A DNA stretch of 53,216 bases from Clostridia bacterium (GCA_012523575.1 JAAYIF010000012.1:1-53216), one strand, 5' to 3'. Counted from the first letter of the stretch, positions 1 through 10,022 are shown. The notes: a model not told the origin generated them from the letters alone. Numbers and translations are program-made.

Positions 1-536
1 TAGAGAAAACCTCTGATTTTTTCAAAGGTGCAAAGTTTAATATCCTCTCCAAGGGAAACCTAACAGCAGAGCAGATACAGGTTTTAAAAAGCATTTGTAT
101 AGATCGGGGAATGTCTCTTGATCCTAGCATTGAACTACCCACGCAGCAAAACCAAAGCCCTCCAGAAGCTCCTGAAGCAACTTCTTCGGAGACAGATAAT
201 ATCATTTTAAGAAAAAACATCAGGTCAGGGCAAAAAATATTCGCTCCCAAAGACCTGGTAATAGTGGGTAACGTAAATCCCGGGGCTGAGATCGTTGCAG
301 GGGGAAGTATTATAATAATGGGCAGCCTTAAGGGCACAGCCCATGCCGGTGCATTGGGTGATTCCAGTGCGGTTATTTTCGCCCATGAAATGCAGCCATC
401 TCAGATCCGTATAGCCCAGTATGTAGCATGCAGCCCTGATAACAAAGAAAAGGTTAATTATCCGGAAATTGCCTATGTGTCAAATGATATGATAGTAATA
501 GAAAAATACAAAAAAGATCTTTTAAATGTAATTTAA
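1..536 (+). CDS. minC: Septum site-determining protein MinC (3' part; 5' end outside window)
   Basis: MinC inhibits FtsZ assembly away from mid-cell, working with MinD. The reading frame is open from base 3 to the stop at 536, so the gene begins upstream of the window; the ATG at 111 is internal. The visible residues include the end of the N-terminal domain (FFKGAKFNIL, then a helix), a short Gln/Pro/Glu-rich linker, and the complete C-terminal beta-helix domain with the family motifs GQKIFAPKDLVIVG, GAEIVAGGSI and GSLKGTAHAG. About 177 residues are seen against roughly 210-230 for the family. No minD follows: the next gene, pyk, is convergent and starts only 7 bases away. The assignment is firm; the partner genes are not in view. 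Confidence 0.93.
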   Translation, partial: EKTSDFFKGAKFNILSKGNLTAEQIQVLKSICIDRGMSLDPSIELPTQQNQSPPEAPEATSSETDNIILRKNIRSGQKIFAPKDLVIVGNVNPGAEIVAGGSIIIMGSLKGTAHAGALGDSSAVIFAHEMQPSQIRIAQYVACSPDNKEKVNYPEIAYVSNDMIVIEKYKKDLLNVI

Positions 537-543
537 ACAAAGG

Positions 544-2295
544 TCAAACCACATTTGTTTTTCCTCTGTAAATCAGCCCCCTCACTCCGTCAACAGTAAT
601 CAACTCTCCATTTTTTATAAGCTCACAAGCTTTTTTTGCACCCACAATAACCGGTATATTAAAATTTAAACCCACAATTACCGCATGGGAGCTTACCCCT
701 CCCTGTTCAACTATTATGGCCGAGGCTTTTTCTATAGCCGGCATGAAGCCCTTATCAGTATACGGGGCCACAAGAATTTCCCCCTTTTTTATTTTCTGTG
801 CTTCTGCAGCATTAACAGCAACTCGAGCTCTTCCCCTGACTACCTGATTGCCAATGGGGTTACCTTTAACCAAAGCTTCCCCCACAACATGTACTTTAAT
901 TAAATTGGTGGTTCCGGATACCCCCATGGGTACACCGGCGGTCAAAACCACAAGATCTCCTTCTTCCAGCAGTCCCTTTTTTACAGCAGCTTTAACCCCC
1001 GCTTCAAACATTTCATCGGTACCATTATAACGGGGCATCTCAACGGGATAAACGCCCCACACCAGGCACAGGTGAAATAAAGTGTCTCTATTGGGGCTTA
1101 GGGCTATGATTGGGGCTTTGGGGCGATATTTGGAAACCAATCTTGCCGTGGAACCTGTGGCAGTGGGGGTTAAAATGGCATCAGCTTTTAGATCCATTGC
1201 TATGGTACAGGAAGCGTGGCTGATAGCTTCGGTAATGGTATTCTGTGGCGCTTTCTGCCTGCGCAAAAGGATTTCTTCATACTGCAGAGCTTCTTCGGCT
1301 TTACGGGCCAGCTTTGCCATAGTGGAAACGGCTTCCACAGGATACTTTCCCACCGCCGTTTCCCCTGAAAGCATTATAGCATCACTGCCGTCAAAAATGG
1401 CATTGGCAACATCACTGGTTTCAGCCATGGTGGGGCGCGGATTGCGCACCATGGAATCCAGCATATGGGTTGCCGTGATCACCGGCTTGCCCGCTCCGTT
1501 GCATTTCTTGATCAGTTCCTTTTGAATGAGGGGAACTTCTTCCGATGGTATTTCCACTCCTAAATCTCCCCGGGCAACCATAATGCCGTCGGAAACAGCC
1601 AGTATATGTTCAATATTATTAACCCCTGCCTGACTTTCAATCTTTGCTATAATATGAATGTTTTCGCAGTCTTTTTCTTCAAGAATTTTGCGTATTTCAA
1701 GGATATCCCTGGGGCCGCTGACAAAGGATGCTGCAATAAAGTTGACACCGTTTTCAATTCCCCACAGAATATCGTTATAATCCTTTTCAGTTACTGCGGG
1801 CATACTGAGCTCAACGCCGGGAATATTAACCCCCTGATTGCTCTTTAATTCACCGCCGCTTAAAACGGTACAACGTATTTCTTCTTCATCAACATCCTCA
1901 ACCTTGAGAACTATTCTTCCGTCATTTAAAAGAACCCTATCACCGGGCTTTAATTCTCTGCTGAGGTTTTCATAATTAATGGGAATCTGTTCTGAAAAGG
2001 TTGAGCTTGCTTTGGTTATCAGACTCACCCTTTGGCTATCTTTCAAATAAATACTTTCCCCTTTAAGTCGTCCTACCCGTATTTTGGGACCTTTAATATC
2101 AAGCATAACGGCAACAAACTTATTTTCCGTTTCAGCAGCACGGCGCAGAGCCTTCAACCTTTTTAGATGGTCTTCACGGGTACCGTGGGAAAAGTTAAGC
2201 CTTGCAATATCCATTCCGCTACGGATCATTTTTGATAGAGTCCCAACATCTTCACTGGAAGGTCCCAGGGTGCATACAATTTTTGTACGGCGCAC
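544..2295 (-). CDS. pyk: Pyruvate kinase with C-terminal PEP-utilising domain
   Basis: This enzyme converts phosphoenolpyruvate and ADP to pyruvate and ATP, the last step of glycolysis. The start RRTKIVCTLGPSSED is the family N-terminus. Other visible motifs are the active-site segment with KIESQAGV and the substrate-loop region GVEIPSEEVPLIQ. The protein is about 583 residues, longer than the ~470 of the minimal enzyme, because it carries the extra C-terminal phosphohistidine-type domain (GGVSSHAVIVGLNFNIPVIVG) known from Bacillus-type pyruvate kinases. I prefer the GTG at 2295, which sits 8 bases after TAAGGAG, over the in-frame GTG at 2304. The gene follows pfkA with a 12-base gap, so the two are probably cotranscribed. 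It converges with minC. Confidence 0.97.
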   Translation of the reverse strand: MRRTKIVCTLGPSSEDVGTLSKMIRSGMDIARLNFSHGTREDHLKRLKALRRAAETENKFVAVMLDIKGPKIRVGRLKGESIYLKDSQRVSLITKASSTFSEQIPINYENLSRELKPGDRVLLNDGRIVLKVEDVDEEEIRCTVLSGGELKSNQGVNIPGVELSMPAVTEKDYNDILWGIENGVNFIAASFVSGPRDILEIRKILEEKDCENIHIIAKIESQAGVNNIEHILAVSDGIMVARGDLGVEIPSEEVPLIQKELIKKCNGAGKPVITATHMLDSMVRNPRPTMAETSDVANAIFDGSDAIMLSGETAVGKYPVEAVSTMAKLARKAEEALQYEEILLRRQKAPQNTITEAISHASCTIAMDLKADAILTPTATGSTARLVSKYRPKAPIIALSPNRDTLFHLCLVWGVYPVEMPRYNGTDEMFEAGVKAAVKKGLLEEGDLVVLTAGVPMGVSGTTNLIKVHVVGEALVKGNPIGNQVVRGRARVAVNAAEAQKIKKGEILVAPYTDKGFMPAIEKASAIIVEQGGVSSHAVIVGLNFNIPVIVGAKKACELIKNGELITVDGVRGLIYRGKTNVV

Positions 2296-2307
2296 AATCC
2301 ACACTCC

Positions 2308-3276
<969 letters not shown>

Positions 3277-3300
3277 CTACCTCCCTAGCAGCATTCATTA

Positions 3301-3501
3301 CTAGCCATAACTAAGTGAACTGTTAATAATTTCATAGGCTTCCTCTGCTTCTGATGCGGGAACAAGCATTTCAACGGCTCCCTGTCCGCTGTTTTCCGTA
3401 CCTAAACCTCGAAGTGTTACAAGAAGCCCTTCATTTTCCAAAAGATTTTTAAGGTGCTCCGCCGCTTCGAAGTTAGGCGCAATGTAAACAACCTTCCACA
3501 T
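3301..3501 (-). CDS. Small DUF2007-type protein
   Basis: This is a 66-residue protein that begins MWKVVYIAPN and has a predicted beta-alpha-beta-alpha pattern (VVYIA, EAAEHLKNLLENEG, LVTLRG, EMLVPASEAEEAYEII). It resembles the DUF2007 small-domain family, which has a ferredoxin-like fold and is often labelled 'putative signal-transducing protein'. It lies in the dnaE-to-pyk block, 33 bases before pfkA, with a GGGGGC-type ribosome site. Small proteins of this kind next to pfkA in anaerobic Firmicutes are sometimes mislabelled glutamate decarboxylase; nothing in this sequence supports that. The function is unknown. Confidence 0.72.
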   Translation of the reverse strand: MWKVVYIAPNFEAAEHLKNLLENEGLLVTLRGLGTENSGQGAVEMLVPASEAEEAYEIINSSLSYG

Positions 3502-3559
3502 CCTAAGCTTGCCCCCTTACCCATAATATTTTTCATTTTTTTATTTTTTGTTTTTACAA

Positions 3560-3808
3560 TTATTTTTCTGCCTGGCTTCCGGAAACCACGGTTCCGTGTG
3601 CGGTATATATTTCTGCTTTCCCCCTGATTTTTATTGCGGAAGTATGTTCTGTAAACTGAGCCACCATAACTTCTCCTGCATCCAATTTTTCCGTGTGGTG
3701 AAACTTTGTATCCTTCCCCCGGGTTAACCCGATTATTGTAACTCCGTTCTCCAATGCTTTTACTATAATGTACGAATTATAATACCAGTAGAGATCCTTT
3801 AATTCCAC
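3560..3808 (-). CDS. mtrB: trp RNA-binding attenuation protein (TRAP)
   Basis: TRAP forms an 11-subunit ring that binds tryptophan and then wraps leader RNA containing spaced GAG/UAG triplets, repressing trp genes. The core is almost the Bacillus protein: [42 protein letters not shown]. The Thr residues of the tryptophan pocket and the Lys/Arg pair (KIRG) that contacts RNA bases are present. The N-terminus is about 8 residues longer than in B. subtilis ([11 protein letters not shown]). The start is GTG at 3808 or TTG at 3811, both directly behind GGGGGGAG. The gene sits between coaD and a DUF2007 gene, not beside mtrA/folE or trp genes, so its target cannot be read from context. Confidence 0.93.
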   Translation of the reverse strand: MELKDLYWYYNSYIIVKALENGVTIIGLTRGKDTKFHHTEKLDAGEVMVAQFTEHTSAIKIRGKAEIYTAHGTVVSGSQAEK

Positions 3809-3820
3809 CAATCTCCCCCC

Positions 3821-4306
3821 TTATTTTTTGATATTGTACTTGGCCTTCAATCGCTCCTCCACATTGGGCGGAACAAGTCCTTTAACACATCCCCCTAAGG
3901 CAGCAACCTGTTTCACAATACTGGAACTTAAAAAAGAGTATTCCGTTGAGGTAAAGAAGAATACCGTTTCAATACCCTCTCCCAGCTTTTTGTTCATCAA
4001 TGCCATCTGCATTTCATATTCAAAATCCGAAACCGCCCTTAAACCCCTGACTATTGCATTAGCACCTTTCTTTCTAACAAATTCAACGAGAAGTCCCGAA
4101 AAACTTTCCACATAAACCCCTTTGAAAGAAGATGTAACTTCCTTTAAAATTTCAAGCCGTTCATCCAGGGTAAAAAGGGTATCCTTTCCGCTTTCTTCCG
4201 CCACCGCAACCACAACGGTATCGAAAATTGACGTTGATCTCTGAATTATATCTAGGTGGCCATTGGTTACAGGGTCAAAGGTGCCGGGGTAAATTGCCGT
4301 TGGCAT
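3821..4306 (-). CDS. coaD: Phosphopantetheine adenylyltransferase
   Basis: Transfers AMP from ATP to 4'-phosphopantetheine to make dephospho-CoA, the fourth step of CoA synthesis. Visible motifs are the N-terminal YPGTFDPVTNGHLDII (the HxGH-type nucleotidyltransferase signature), AIVRGLRAVSDFEYEMQMA for substrate binding, and the C-terminal SSSIVKQVA. The 161-residue length is typical. The next gene downstream is mtrB after about 12 bases, and pgpA lies upstream on the same strand, so it is probably one gene of a long dnaE-to-pyk transcript. Confidence 0.97.
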   Translation of the reverse strand: MPTAIYPGTFDPVTNGHLDIIQRSTSIFDTVVVAVAEESGKDTLFTLDERLEILKEVTSSFKGVYVESFSGLLVEFVRKKGANAIVRGLRAVSDFEYEMQMALMNKKLGEGIETVFFFTSTEYSFLSSSIVKQVAALGGCVKGLVPPNVEERLKAKYNIKK

Positions 4307-4362
4307 TTAAACACCACCATCCATAGATATTGAGATTTTACTTAAAACACAGCTCACCTCCG

Positions 4363-4857
4363 CTAACCACTTTGGTCATCTACATAATCCGTAACTTTTT
4401 GAGAGTGGGCAAGCTTGGCACTGGCTGCTGCCGCTATTGCAGCAATAAGATCGTCAAGGAAAGTATTTACCTGCTTATTTTTTTCATTATTGAGCCGGCC
4501 TATAATTCCTAATTTTGTTTTATCTAAATAACCGAAGTTAGTCAACCCAATGGATCCGTACACATTGGTAATGGCAAAGGCTAAAACCTCGTCAATTCCG
4601 TAAAGGCCTTCATCATTTTTTACTATGTCAACAAGGGGGTGGGGAAGCATATTTTTTTCAGCGAGTACATCCAGGGCCAGACCGGTCAGTACCGCATGCT
4701 GTACTTCGCGTTTTTTTAGTACGGCCTTAACTGCTTCCCGGCAGTCATTTATTGTCAGCCTCTTTATGTACCGCTCCTGCAGCAGGTAAACTATTTCCGC
4801 AATTTTTTCTACGGACACGCCTCTTTCAAGCAGCTTTTTTTCCACGAGCTTTTCCAT
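4363..4857 (-). CDS. pgpA: Phosphatidylglycerophosphatase A family protein (YutG type)
   Basis: A 164-residue protein closely resembling Bacillus YutG. The N-terminal half has LLERGVSVEKIAEIVYLLQ and KKREVQHAVLTGLALD; the C-terminal half has LYGIDEVLAFAITNVYGSIGLTNFGYLDK and NTFLDDLIAAIAAAASAKLAH. Members of the PgpA family dephosphorylate phosphatidylglycerophosphate in phospholipid synthesis. This short Firmicutes form lacks obvious long membrane helices, so the exact substrate is inferred. It follows dnaE on the same strand with a 52-base gap. Confidence 0.82.
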   Translation of the reverse strand: MEKLVEKKLLERGVSVEKIAEIVYLLQERYIKRLTINDCREAVKAVLKKREVQHAVLTGLALDVLAEKNMLPHPLVDIVKNDEGLYGIDEVLAFAITNVYGSIGLTNFGYLDKTKLGIIGRLNNEKNKQVNTFLDDLIAAIAAAASAKLAHSQKVTDYVDDQSG

Positions 4858-4909
4858 AAAGTTCCTCTCCCTAAAAGGGTTATTTTTACATATATGTATG
4901 TGTTTAATT

Positions 4910-7900
4910 CTATTTGTTTCTGAACATTATATTGTTGCTCCCGCAGACCGAAGTAAGATGTGCAATTAAGGCCTCCGAATTGTCCACCCACAAACTTCTG
5001 TCAACTTTTAATCCTTTGTTTTTATTTAATATCAGGAAAACGGGGTTTTCGCCGGAATATTGCTCTAAAATTCTGCGTATCTTAAACATCTTTTCCTCAA
5101 TATCCCCGGAGGGCGGCAGTGTTATTACCAGGCTCCCAAAGGTTCTATCGTTCACATAGTTTTCTATTTCCTCATCGGCGGGTCTTACTTTTTCACAGTA
5201 TAATTTTAATTCGTCTTCCTGCAGTCCCACAGTGGCTTCTATAATTACAGGAGAATATTCATTTAACAGATGTCCGTATTTACTGTATGCCCCCGGGAAT
5301 ACAATTACCTCAGCTTTACCGGTCAAATCTTCAAGGGTTAAAACGGCCATTATTTCTTTTTTCTTGGTAATTATCTTTCGAACCTCCATTATCATACCGC
5401 CAATGATTACCCTTTCGCCATCGTTTAAATCCTCCAAATCACTGATTTTGTGAGTGACGGCTTTTTCAATAAGGGACTTATAATTGTCCAGGGGATGGCC
5501 ACTGATGTAAAAGCCAAGGTATTCTCGCTCCATGGATAAAATATCATTAGGGGAAAATTCTTCCACTTCGGGCACATCAATTTTTATGATACTGTCTTCT
5601 CCCATTACGTCAAATAGGGAAACCTGACCCCTTGCCCTGTCCTCCTGTATGCGGTGCCCTTCTTCCGCACAGCTGTCCATAATCATAAGTAGCTGTCTTC
5701 TGTTTTTATTAATGGAATCAAAGGCGCCGCTTTTTATTAGGCTTTCAAGGACTCTTTTTGTAATGACACGGAGATCCACTCTCTGGCAAAAATCCTGAAG
5801 GGATGTAAAGGGCCCCTCCTGTCGGGAATTAATTATTTCTTTAATTGCGTTTTTACCTACATTTTTAATGGCAGCAAGCCCGAACCTAATTCCCCCCTGG
5901 CTGATGGTAAAATCCTCTAAACTGTTATTAACATCCGGTGGAAGTATGCTTATACCCAGCCTTTTGGTTTCTTCCATGTAAACAGGAACTTTGTCGGGAT
6001 TGTCCATAACGCTGGAAAGAAGGGAGGTCATATACTCTATGGTATAATGGGCCTTTAAATATGCAGTTTGATAAGCTATCAGTGCATAGGCAGCGCTATG
6101 GCTCTTATTGAAGCCGTAGCCCGCAAAATGAGCCATAAGATCAAAAATTTTTGCCGCTGTTTCTTCATCCACTCCATTTTGTCTAGCTCCTTCAATAAAG
6201 GCCTTTTTCTTGCCGGCAATTATTTCTGGTTTTTTCTTACCCATTGCCCGGCGAAGGAGGTCAGCTTCCCCCAAAGTGAAGCCTGCCAATTCGCTGGCAA
6301 TCCGCATAACCTGTTCCTGATAGAGAATAACTCCATAGGTTTCCTTAAGTAGGGGTTTTAGTTTGGGATGTATATATTCGATGGGAATCTCACCATGCTT
6401 TCTGGCAATAAAATCTTCCACCATACCGCTACCCAAAGGCCCCGGACGGTATAGGGCAACAAGAGCTATAAGGTCTTCAAATTTTTCCGGCCTCATATTT
6501 TTTAAAAGCGACCGCATCCCCGAGCTTTCTAGCTGAAATACTCCAATACTTTCCCCTTTACTCAGCATTTCATAAGTGAGAACATCATCCAGGGGAATTT
6601 CAGATATTTCCACTTCTATTCCCCGGGTTTCCTTAATTCTCTTAATGGTATCCCCAATGACCGTAAGGGTGCGCAGACCCAAAATATCCATCTTTAAAAG
6701 CCCCAGTTCCTCTATGGTGGTCATGGGAAACTGGGTGGTAATAATCCCTTCGGAAGTTTTTTGAAGGGGAACAATGTCAGTCAGGGGTTCCTTGGAAATA
6801 ACCACACCCGCCGCATGGATTGAAGCATGACGGGGCATACCTTCAATCTGTGAAGCCATATCGATAATTCTTTTTACAACCCCATCTTCCTGATACATCT
6901 GCTGTAATTCAGGGGAAATTTCAAGGGCCTGGTTTATAGTTATTCCCAGCTCATTGGGTACAACCTTGGCAATTCTGTCCACCTCAGAATAGGGAATACC
7001 CATTACCCTGCCCACATCCCGGATTGCTGCCTTTGCTGCCATGGTTCCAAAGGTTGCTATTTGGGCCACATGTTCATTCCCATATTTTTGGGCCACATAA
7101 TCTATTATTTCTCCTCTTCTTTCAAAGCAAAAGTCGATATCAATATCGGGCATATTTACCCTTTCGGGATTAAGGAACCTTTCAAAGAGAAGGTCGTATT
7201 TTAAAGGGTCTATGTTAGTAATGCCCAAGATATAAGCCACAATACTTCCCGCAGCGGATCCCCTGCCCGGTCCCACGGGAATCTTTCTTTTTTTTGCAAA
7301 TTGTACCAGATCCTGTACAATAAGAAAATATCCTGAAAAGCCCATCTGGCTGATAATTTGAAGCTCATGGTTAAGGCGTTTAATTACCTCTTCACCGGGA
7401 TTGGGATATCTCTGCTTTAGCCTTTCATGGCAAAGATGCTCAAGATAGGAATCTAGGGTGAACCCCTCAGGAACCTGATAATGGGGAAGGTGGGTTGTCT
7501 CGAAATCAAATTCCACATTGCATCTATTGGCTATTTCCACTGTATTTTTAAGGCAGTTTCCGGCATTGCCGAACATCTGCTCCATTTCTTCCGCAGTTTT
7601 TAAATAAAAACTGTCCGTGGGAAAGCGGAGCCTATCTTCATCCTGTAGAGTTTTACCCGTTTGTATGCATAGAAGAACATCATGGACCGGCGCATCTTCT
7701 TTTTCTATGTAGTGAACATCATTGGTGGCTACCAAAGGAATCCCCGTTTCCTCAGAGAGCCTGAAAAGAGCCTCATTGACAATTTGCTGCTCCGGAAGGC
7801 CGTGGTCCTGAAGCTCAAGGAAAAATTTCCCTTTCCCAAATATTTCCTTGTATTCTAAAGCCTTCCTCTTTGCCCCGTCATAATCATTATTAAGGATAAG

Positions 7901-8335
7901 GGTGGGTATCTCACCCGCAAGACAGGCACTTAAAGCAATCAATCCCTCGCTGTACTTTGACAATAGCTCCTTGTCCACCCGGGGTTTATAATAAAAGCCG
8001 TCTATAAAAGCTTCGGAAACTATGCGAACAAGATTTTTATAACCCTCCTGATTTTCCGCCAGCAGGACCAGGTGATATTGAGTCTGGTCTTTGCCGGGCT
8101 CTTTATCCTGCATTCTTCGTGGAGCAACATAGATCTCACTACCGATTATGGGCTTAATTCCCCTTTTTTTGGCTGCTTTAAAAAATTTCACCACTCCGTA
8201 CATTACGCCGTGATCTGTTATGGCAATTTGGGAAAATCCTTTCTCAGCTGCAGCCTCAAGAAGCTTTTCTATCTGTGCCAGCCCGTCAAGGAGGCTATAT
8301 TCAGTGTGAACATGAAGGTGAACAAACTTATCCAT
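4910..8335 (-). CDS. dnaE: DNA polymerase III alpha subunit (DnaE)
   Basis: Replicative polymerase subunit of 1141 residues. The N-terminal PHP domain starts at residue 5 (HLHVHTEYSLLDGL). The polymerase core follows, with GPGRGSAAGSIVAYILGIT and the acidic catalytic segment MPDIDIDFCFERR near residue 400, then PRHASIHAAGVVIS and RRAMGKKK. Towards the C-terminus are tandem helix-hairpin-helix segments and an OB-type domain (ERVIIGGMIMEVRKI ... GKAEVIVFPGAY). The start MDKFVHLHVHTEYS is behind GGGGATTGGC. This is the first visible gene of the minus-strand block. PolC, the second Firmicutes replicase, is not in the window. Confidence 0.98.
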   Translation of the reverse strand: MDKFVHLHVHTEYSLLDGLAQIEKLLEAAAEKGFSQIAITDHGVMYGVVKFFKAAKKRGIKPIIGSEIYVAPRRMQDKEPGKDQTQYHLVLLAENQEGYKNLVRIVSEAFIDGFYYKPRVDKELLSKYSEGLIALSACLAGEIPTLILNNDYDGAKRKALEYKEIFGKGKFFLELQDHGLPEQQIVNEALFRLSEETGIPLVATNDVHYIEKEDAPVHDVLLCIQTGKTLQDEDRLRFPTDSFYLKTAEEMEQMFGNAGNCLKNTVEIANRCNVEFDFETTHLPHYQVPEGFTLDSYLEHLCHERLKQRYPNPGEEVIKRLNHELQIISQMGFSGYFLIVQDLVQFAKKRKIPVGPGRGSAAGSIVAYILGITNIDPLKYDLLFERFLNPERVNMPDIDIDFCFERRGEIIDYVAQKYGNEHVAQIATFGTMAAKAAIRDVGRVMGIPYSEVDRIAKVVPNELGITINQALEISPELQQMYQEDGVVKRIIDMASQIEGMPRHASIHAAGVVISKEPLTDIVPLQKTSEGIITTQFPMTTIEELGLLKMDILGLRTLTVIGDTIKRIKETRGIEVEISEIPLDDVLTYEMLSKGESIGVFQLESSGMRSLLKNMRPEKFEDLIALVALYRPGPLGSGMVEDFIARKHGEIPIEYIHPKLKPLLKETYGVILYQEQVMRIASELAGFTLGEADLLRRAMGKKKPEIIAGKKKAFIEGARQNGVDEETAAKIFDLMAHFAGYGFNKSHSAAYALIAYQTAYLKAHYTIEYMTSLLSSVMDNPDKVPVYMEETKRLGISILPPDVNNSLEDFTISQGGIRFGLAAIKNVGKNAIKEIINSRQEGPFTSLQDFCQRVDLRVITKRVLESLIKSGAFDSINKNRRQLLMIMDSCAEEGHRIQEDRARGQVSLFDVMGEDSIIKIDVPEVEEFSPNDILSMEREYLGFYISGHPLDNYKSLIEKAVTHKISDLEDLNDGERVIIGGMIMEVRKIITKKKEIMAVLTLEDLTGKAEVIVFPGAYSKYGHLLNEYSPVIIEATVGLQEDELKLYCEKVRPADEEIENYVNDRTFGSLVITLPPSGDIEEKMFKIRRILEQYSGENPVFLILNKNKGLKVDRSLWVDNSEALIAHLTSVCGSNNIMFRNK

Positions 8336-8458
8336 GCCAATCCCCTGCCGCTAATGTACCAGATTATTTTATTCCACCTATTCCACAAAAATCTTAAAAG
8401 TTCCTTTTTAAATTTTATTGAGAATCCATACCACGCGGGGGCCAAATCCATTACTCCC

Positions 8459-8482
8459 AAAAAAACCTGCCAGGCAGGCAGG
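8459..8482 (-). terminator. Rho-independent terminator of the small minus-strand gene at 8495
   Basis: On the minus strand CCTGCC, a 5-base loop and GGCAGG form a hairpin followed at once by seven T residues. It starts 13 bases after the stop of the 53-residue gene and separates it from dnaE. Confidence 0.75.
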
Positions 8483-8494
8483 TAATGGGTTGTT

Positions 8495-8656
8495 TTAATC
8501 CTCTTTTGTTTTTGTCCTTTCCGAATTTTTTTGCAATTCCTCGTTATAATGATCAGGGTCGGGCATACCCTTTAAAGTTACCATTCTTGCTGAGCCCAGC
8601 ATATCGGTCTCCTTTTTTCTATACATTTTTCTGCGCTTGTTATGTCTTCTATCCAA
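8495..8656 (-). CDS. Small basic protein of unknown function (53 residues)
   Basis: I read the start as TTG at 8656, nine bases after AGAAGGGG; the longer frame to 8701 has no ribosome site. The product begins MDRRHNKRRKMYRKKE, is strongly basic in the first 20 residues, and ends in an acidic/polar tail (DPDHYNEELQKNSERTKTKED). It has no signal peptide or membrane segment and I recognise no family. It is divergent from the SDH-type protease gene, with about 125 bases between them, and has its own terminator. A small nucleic-acid-binding or assembly peptide is possible but not shown. Confidence 0.6.
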   Translation of the reverse strand: MDRRHNKRRKMYRKKETDMLGSARMVTLKGMPDPDHYNEELQKNSERTKTKED

Positions 8657-8781
8657 TGTTAAGCACCCCTTCTTTTTTACGTATAAATATTTTTCCCTCA
8701 AAAAGGACTGTTTACATAAACATATATTGCTTTTTCTGGGTAAATAATAACTTTAAGAAAATAAATAGGGGGATTAAAAAG

Positions 8782-9780
8782 ATGGGGAGAGAAGAGCGTT
8801 TAGAGCTAATAAAAAAAATTCAGGAAATAAGACAATCGAAAGTAATATGTTATATCACAGGAGATCGGGAAAATGTCAGCACCCGTATAGCCCCCGATGT
8901 GGTAAGAATTTTTTATAGACATTTAGAAAATCTGCAGCCCTGTGAACGGCTGGATCTGTTTTTATACACCAGGGGCGGGGACGTGCTAACTCCCTGGAGG
9001 CTAGTAAACCTCTTTAGGGAATATGCCAGCTATTTTTCCGTTCTCGTTCCCTTTAGGGCATATAGTGCCGGAACCTTAATTGCCCTGGGAGCCAATGAAA
9101 TTGTAATGGGAAAAATGGGAGAACTGGGCCCCATAGACCCCAGTGTGGCAAACGCCTTTAACCCGCAGGATCCCAATAACCCTGCAGCCAAAATTCCCGT
9201 AAGCGTTGAAGATGTTTCTTCATTTATTACTTTAGCTGTGGAAACATGCCAGCTTAAGGGACAGGAGCAACTGGAATCCGTATTTTCCCATTTGGCCGAA
9301 AAAGTTCACCCCCTGGCTTTGGGGAACGTCCAGAGAAATTATTCTTTAATCAGATCCATTGCCAGAAAGCTTCTCAGGCTTCATATGAGTGCTGATGATG
9401 AGGATCTAATAAAGGATATTATAAATAACCTTACAGAGAAACTTTATGCCCACAACCATATGATCTCCCGAAGGGAAGCGAAACAGGACATAAAACTTCC
9501 GGTGGTTAATTCATCAACGGAGCTGGAAAAGGCCATGTGGGAGCTTTACGAAGATTTTGAAAATGAACTAAATCTCCTTGAACCATTTAATCCGGCAGCC
9601 CTAGTCAATGAACACCAGAAAAAAGTAGATTTTGAAGTCTACGGCGGAATAATAGAAAGCTTTGCCGGGATGGACTGCTTTACCTTTTCAGGTACAGCCG
9701 TTGCCGTGGAAATACTTCCCGACGGCACACCAAACGTCAATATCAATATGAAAAAGCAGTCCTGGAAGAGAATTATCTGA
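8782..9780 (+). CDS. SDH-type ClpP-fold serine proteinase
   Basis: This 332-residue protein belongs to the serine dehydrogenase proteinase (SDH, ClpP/crotonase fold) family. The core reads KVICYITGDRENVSTRIAPDVV, then LDLFLYTRGGDVLTPWRLVN and FRAYSAGTLIALGANEIVMGKMGELGPIDPS. Ser95 in AYSAGT is the likely nucleophile, in the same setting as the ClpP GxxASM site. No signal peptide is present, although some relatives are membrane-anchored. I chose ATG at 8782 behind AGGGGGAT; the open frame extends to 8485 but that part overlaps the divergent gene's promoter region and has no family similarity. The substrate is unknown. It is followed after 38 bases by a 67-residue gene, probably in the same transcript. 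Confidence 0.87.
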   Translation: MGREERLELIKKIQEIRQSKVICYITGDRENVSTRIAPDVVRIFYRHLENLQPCERLDLFLYTRGGDVLTPWRLVNLFREYASYFSVLVPFRAYSAGTLIALGANEIVMGKMGELGPIDPSVANAFNPQDPNNPAAKIPVSVEDVSSFITLAVETCQLKGQEQLESVFSHLAEKVHPLALGNVQRNYSLIRSIARKLLRLHMSADDEDLIKDIINNLTEKLYAHNHMISRREAKQDIKLPVVNSSTELEKAMWELYEDFENELNLLEPFNPAALVNEHQKKVDFEVYGGIIESFAGMDCFTFSGTAVAVEILPDGTPNVNINMKKQSWKRII

Positions 9781-9818
9781 GCATTATAATATATTCAAAA
9801 GAAAGGAGTATTGGTTTT

Positions 9819-10022
9819 GTGAAAGAAAAGCACAAAAAACTTAAAGGTTTCAAGGTTGCGAGAAGAAATTTAAGCAGAAAAAATAAGATAAGGGGAGCTT
9901 CCAAATATTATATATTAAGTGAACATTCAGGATTTCCCACCGCTGACTATTTTTTAAATCATCCGGACACAATGATTATAATGCAGCAGGAAGATAATAC
10001 GAGCAGCTGGCCTGATCATTAA
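9819..10022 (+). CDS. Small protein of unknown function (67 residues)
   Basis: The start is GTG at 9819, ten bases after AAAGGAG, a good ribosome site. The product begins with a very basic stretch (KEKHKKLKGFKVARRNLSRKNKIRG) and ends acidic (QQEDNTSSWPDH). There is no signal peptide or transmembrane segment, and I recognise no family. It lies 38 bases behind the SDH-type protease gene in the same direction, so the two are probably cotranscribed. The basic-head/acidic-tail layout recalls the small gene on the other side of the protease, but the sequences are not clearly alike. Confidence 0.6.
   Translation: MKEKHKKLKGFKVARRNLSRKNKIRGASKYYILSEHSGFPTADYFLNHPDTMIIMQQEDNTSSWPDH

Noticed and set aside
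8485..8781. 99-residue N-terminal extension of the SDH-type protease
   Set aside because: It has no ribosome site, overlaps the divergent small gene and promoter region, and is unlike the family; ATG at 8782 has a good site.
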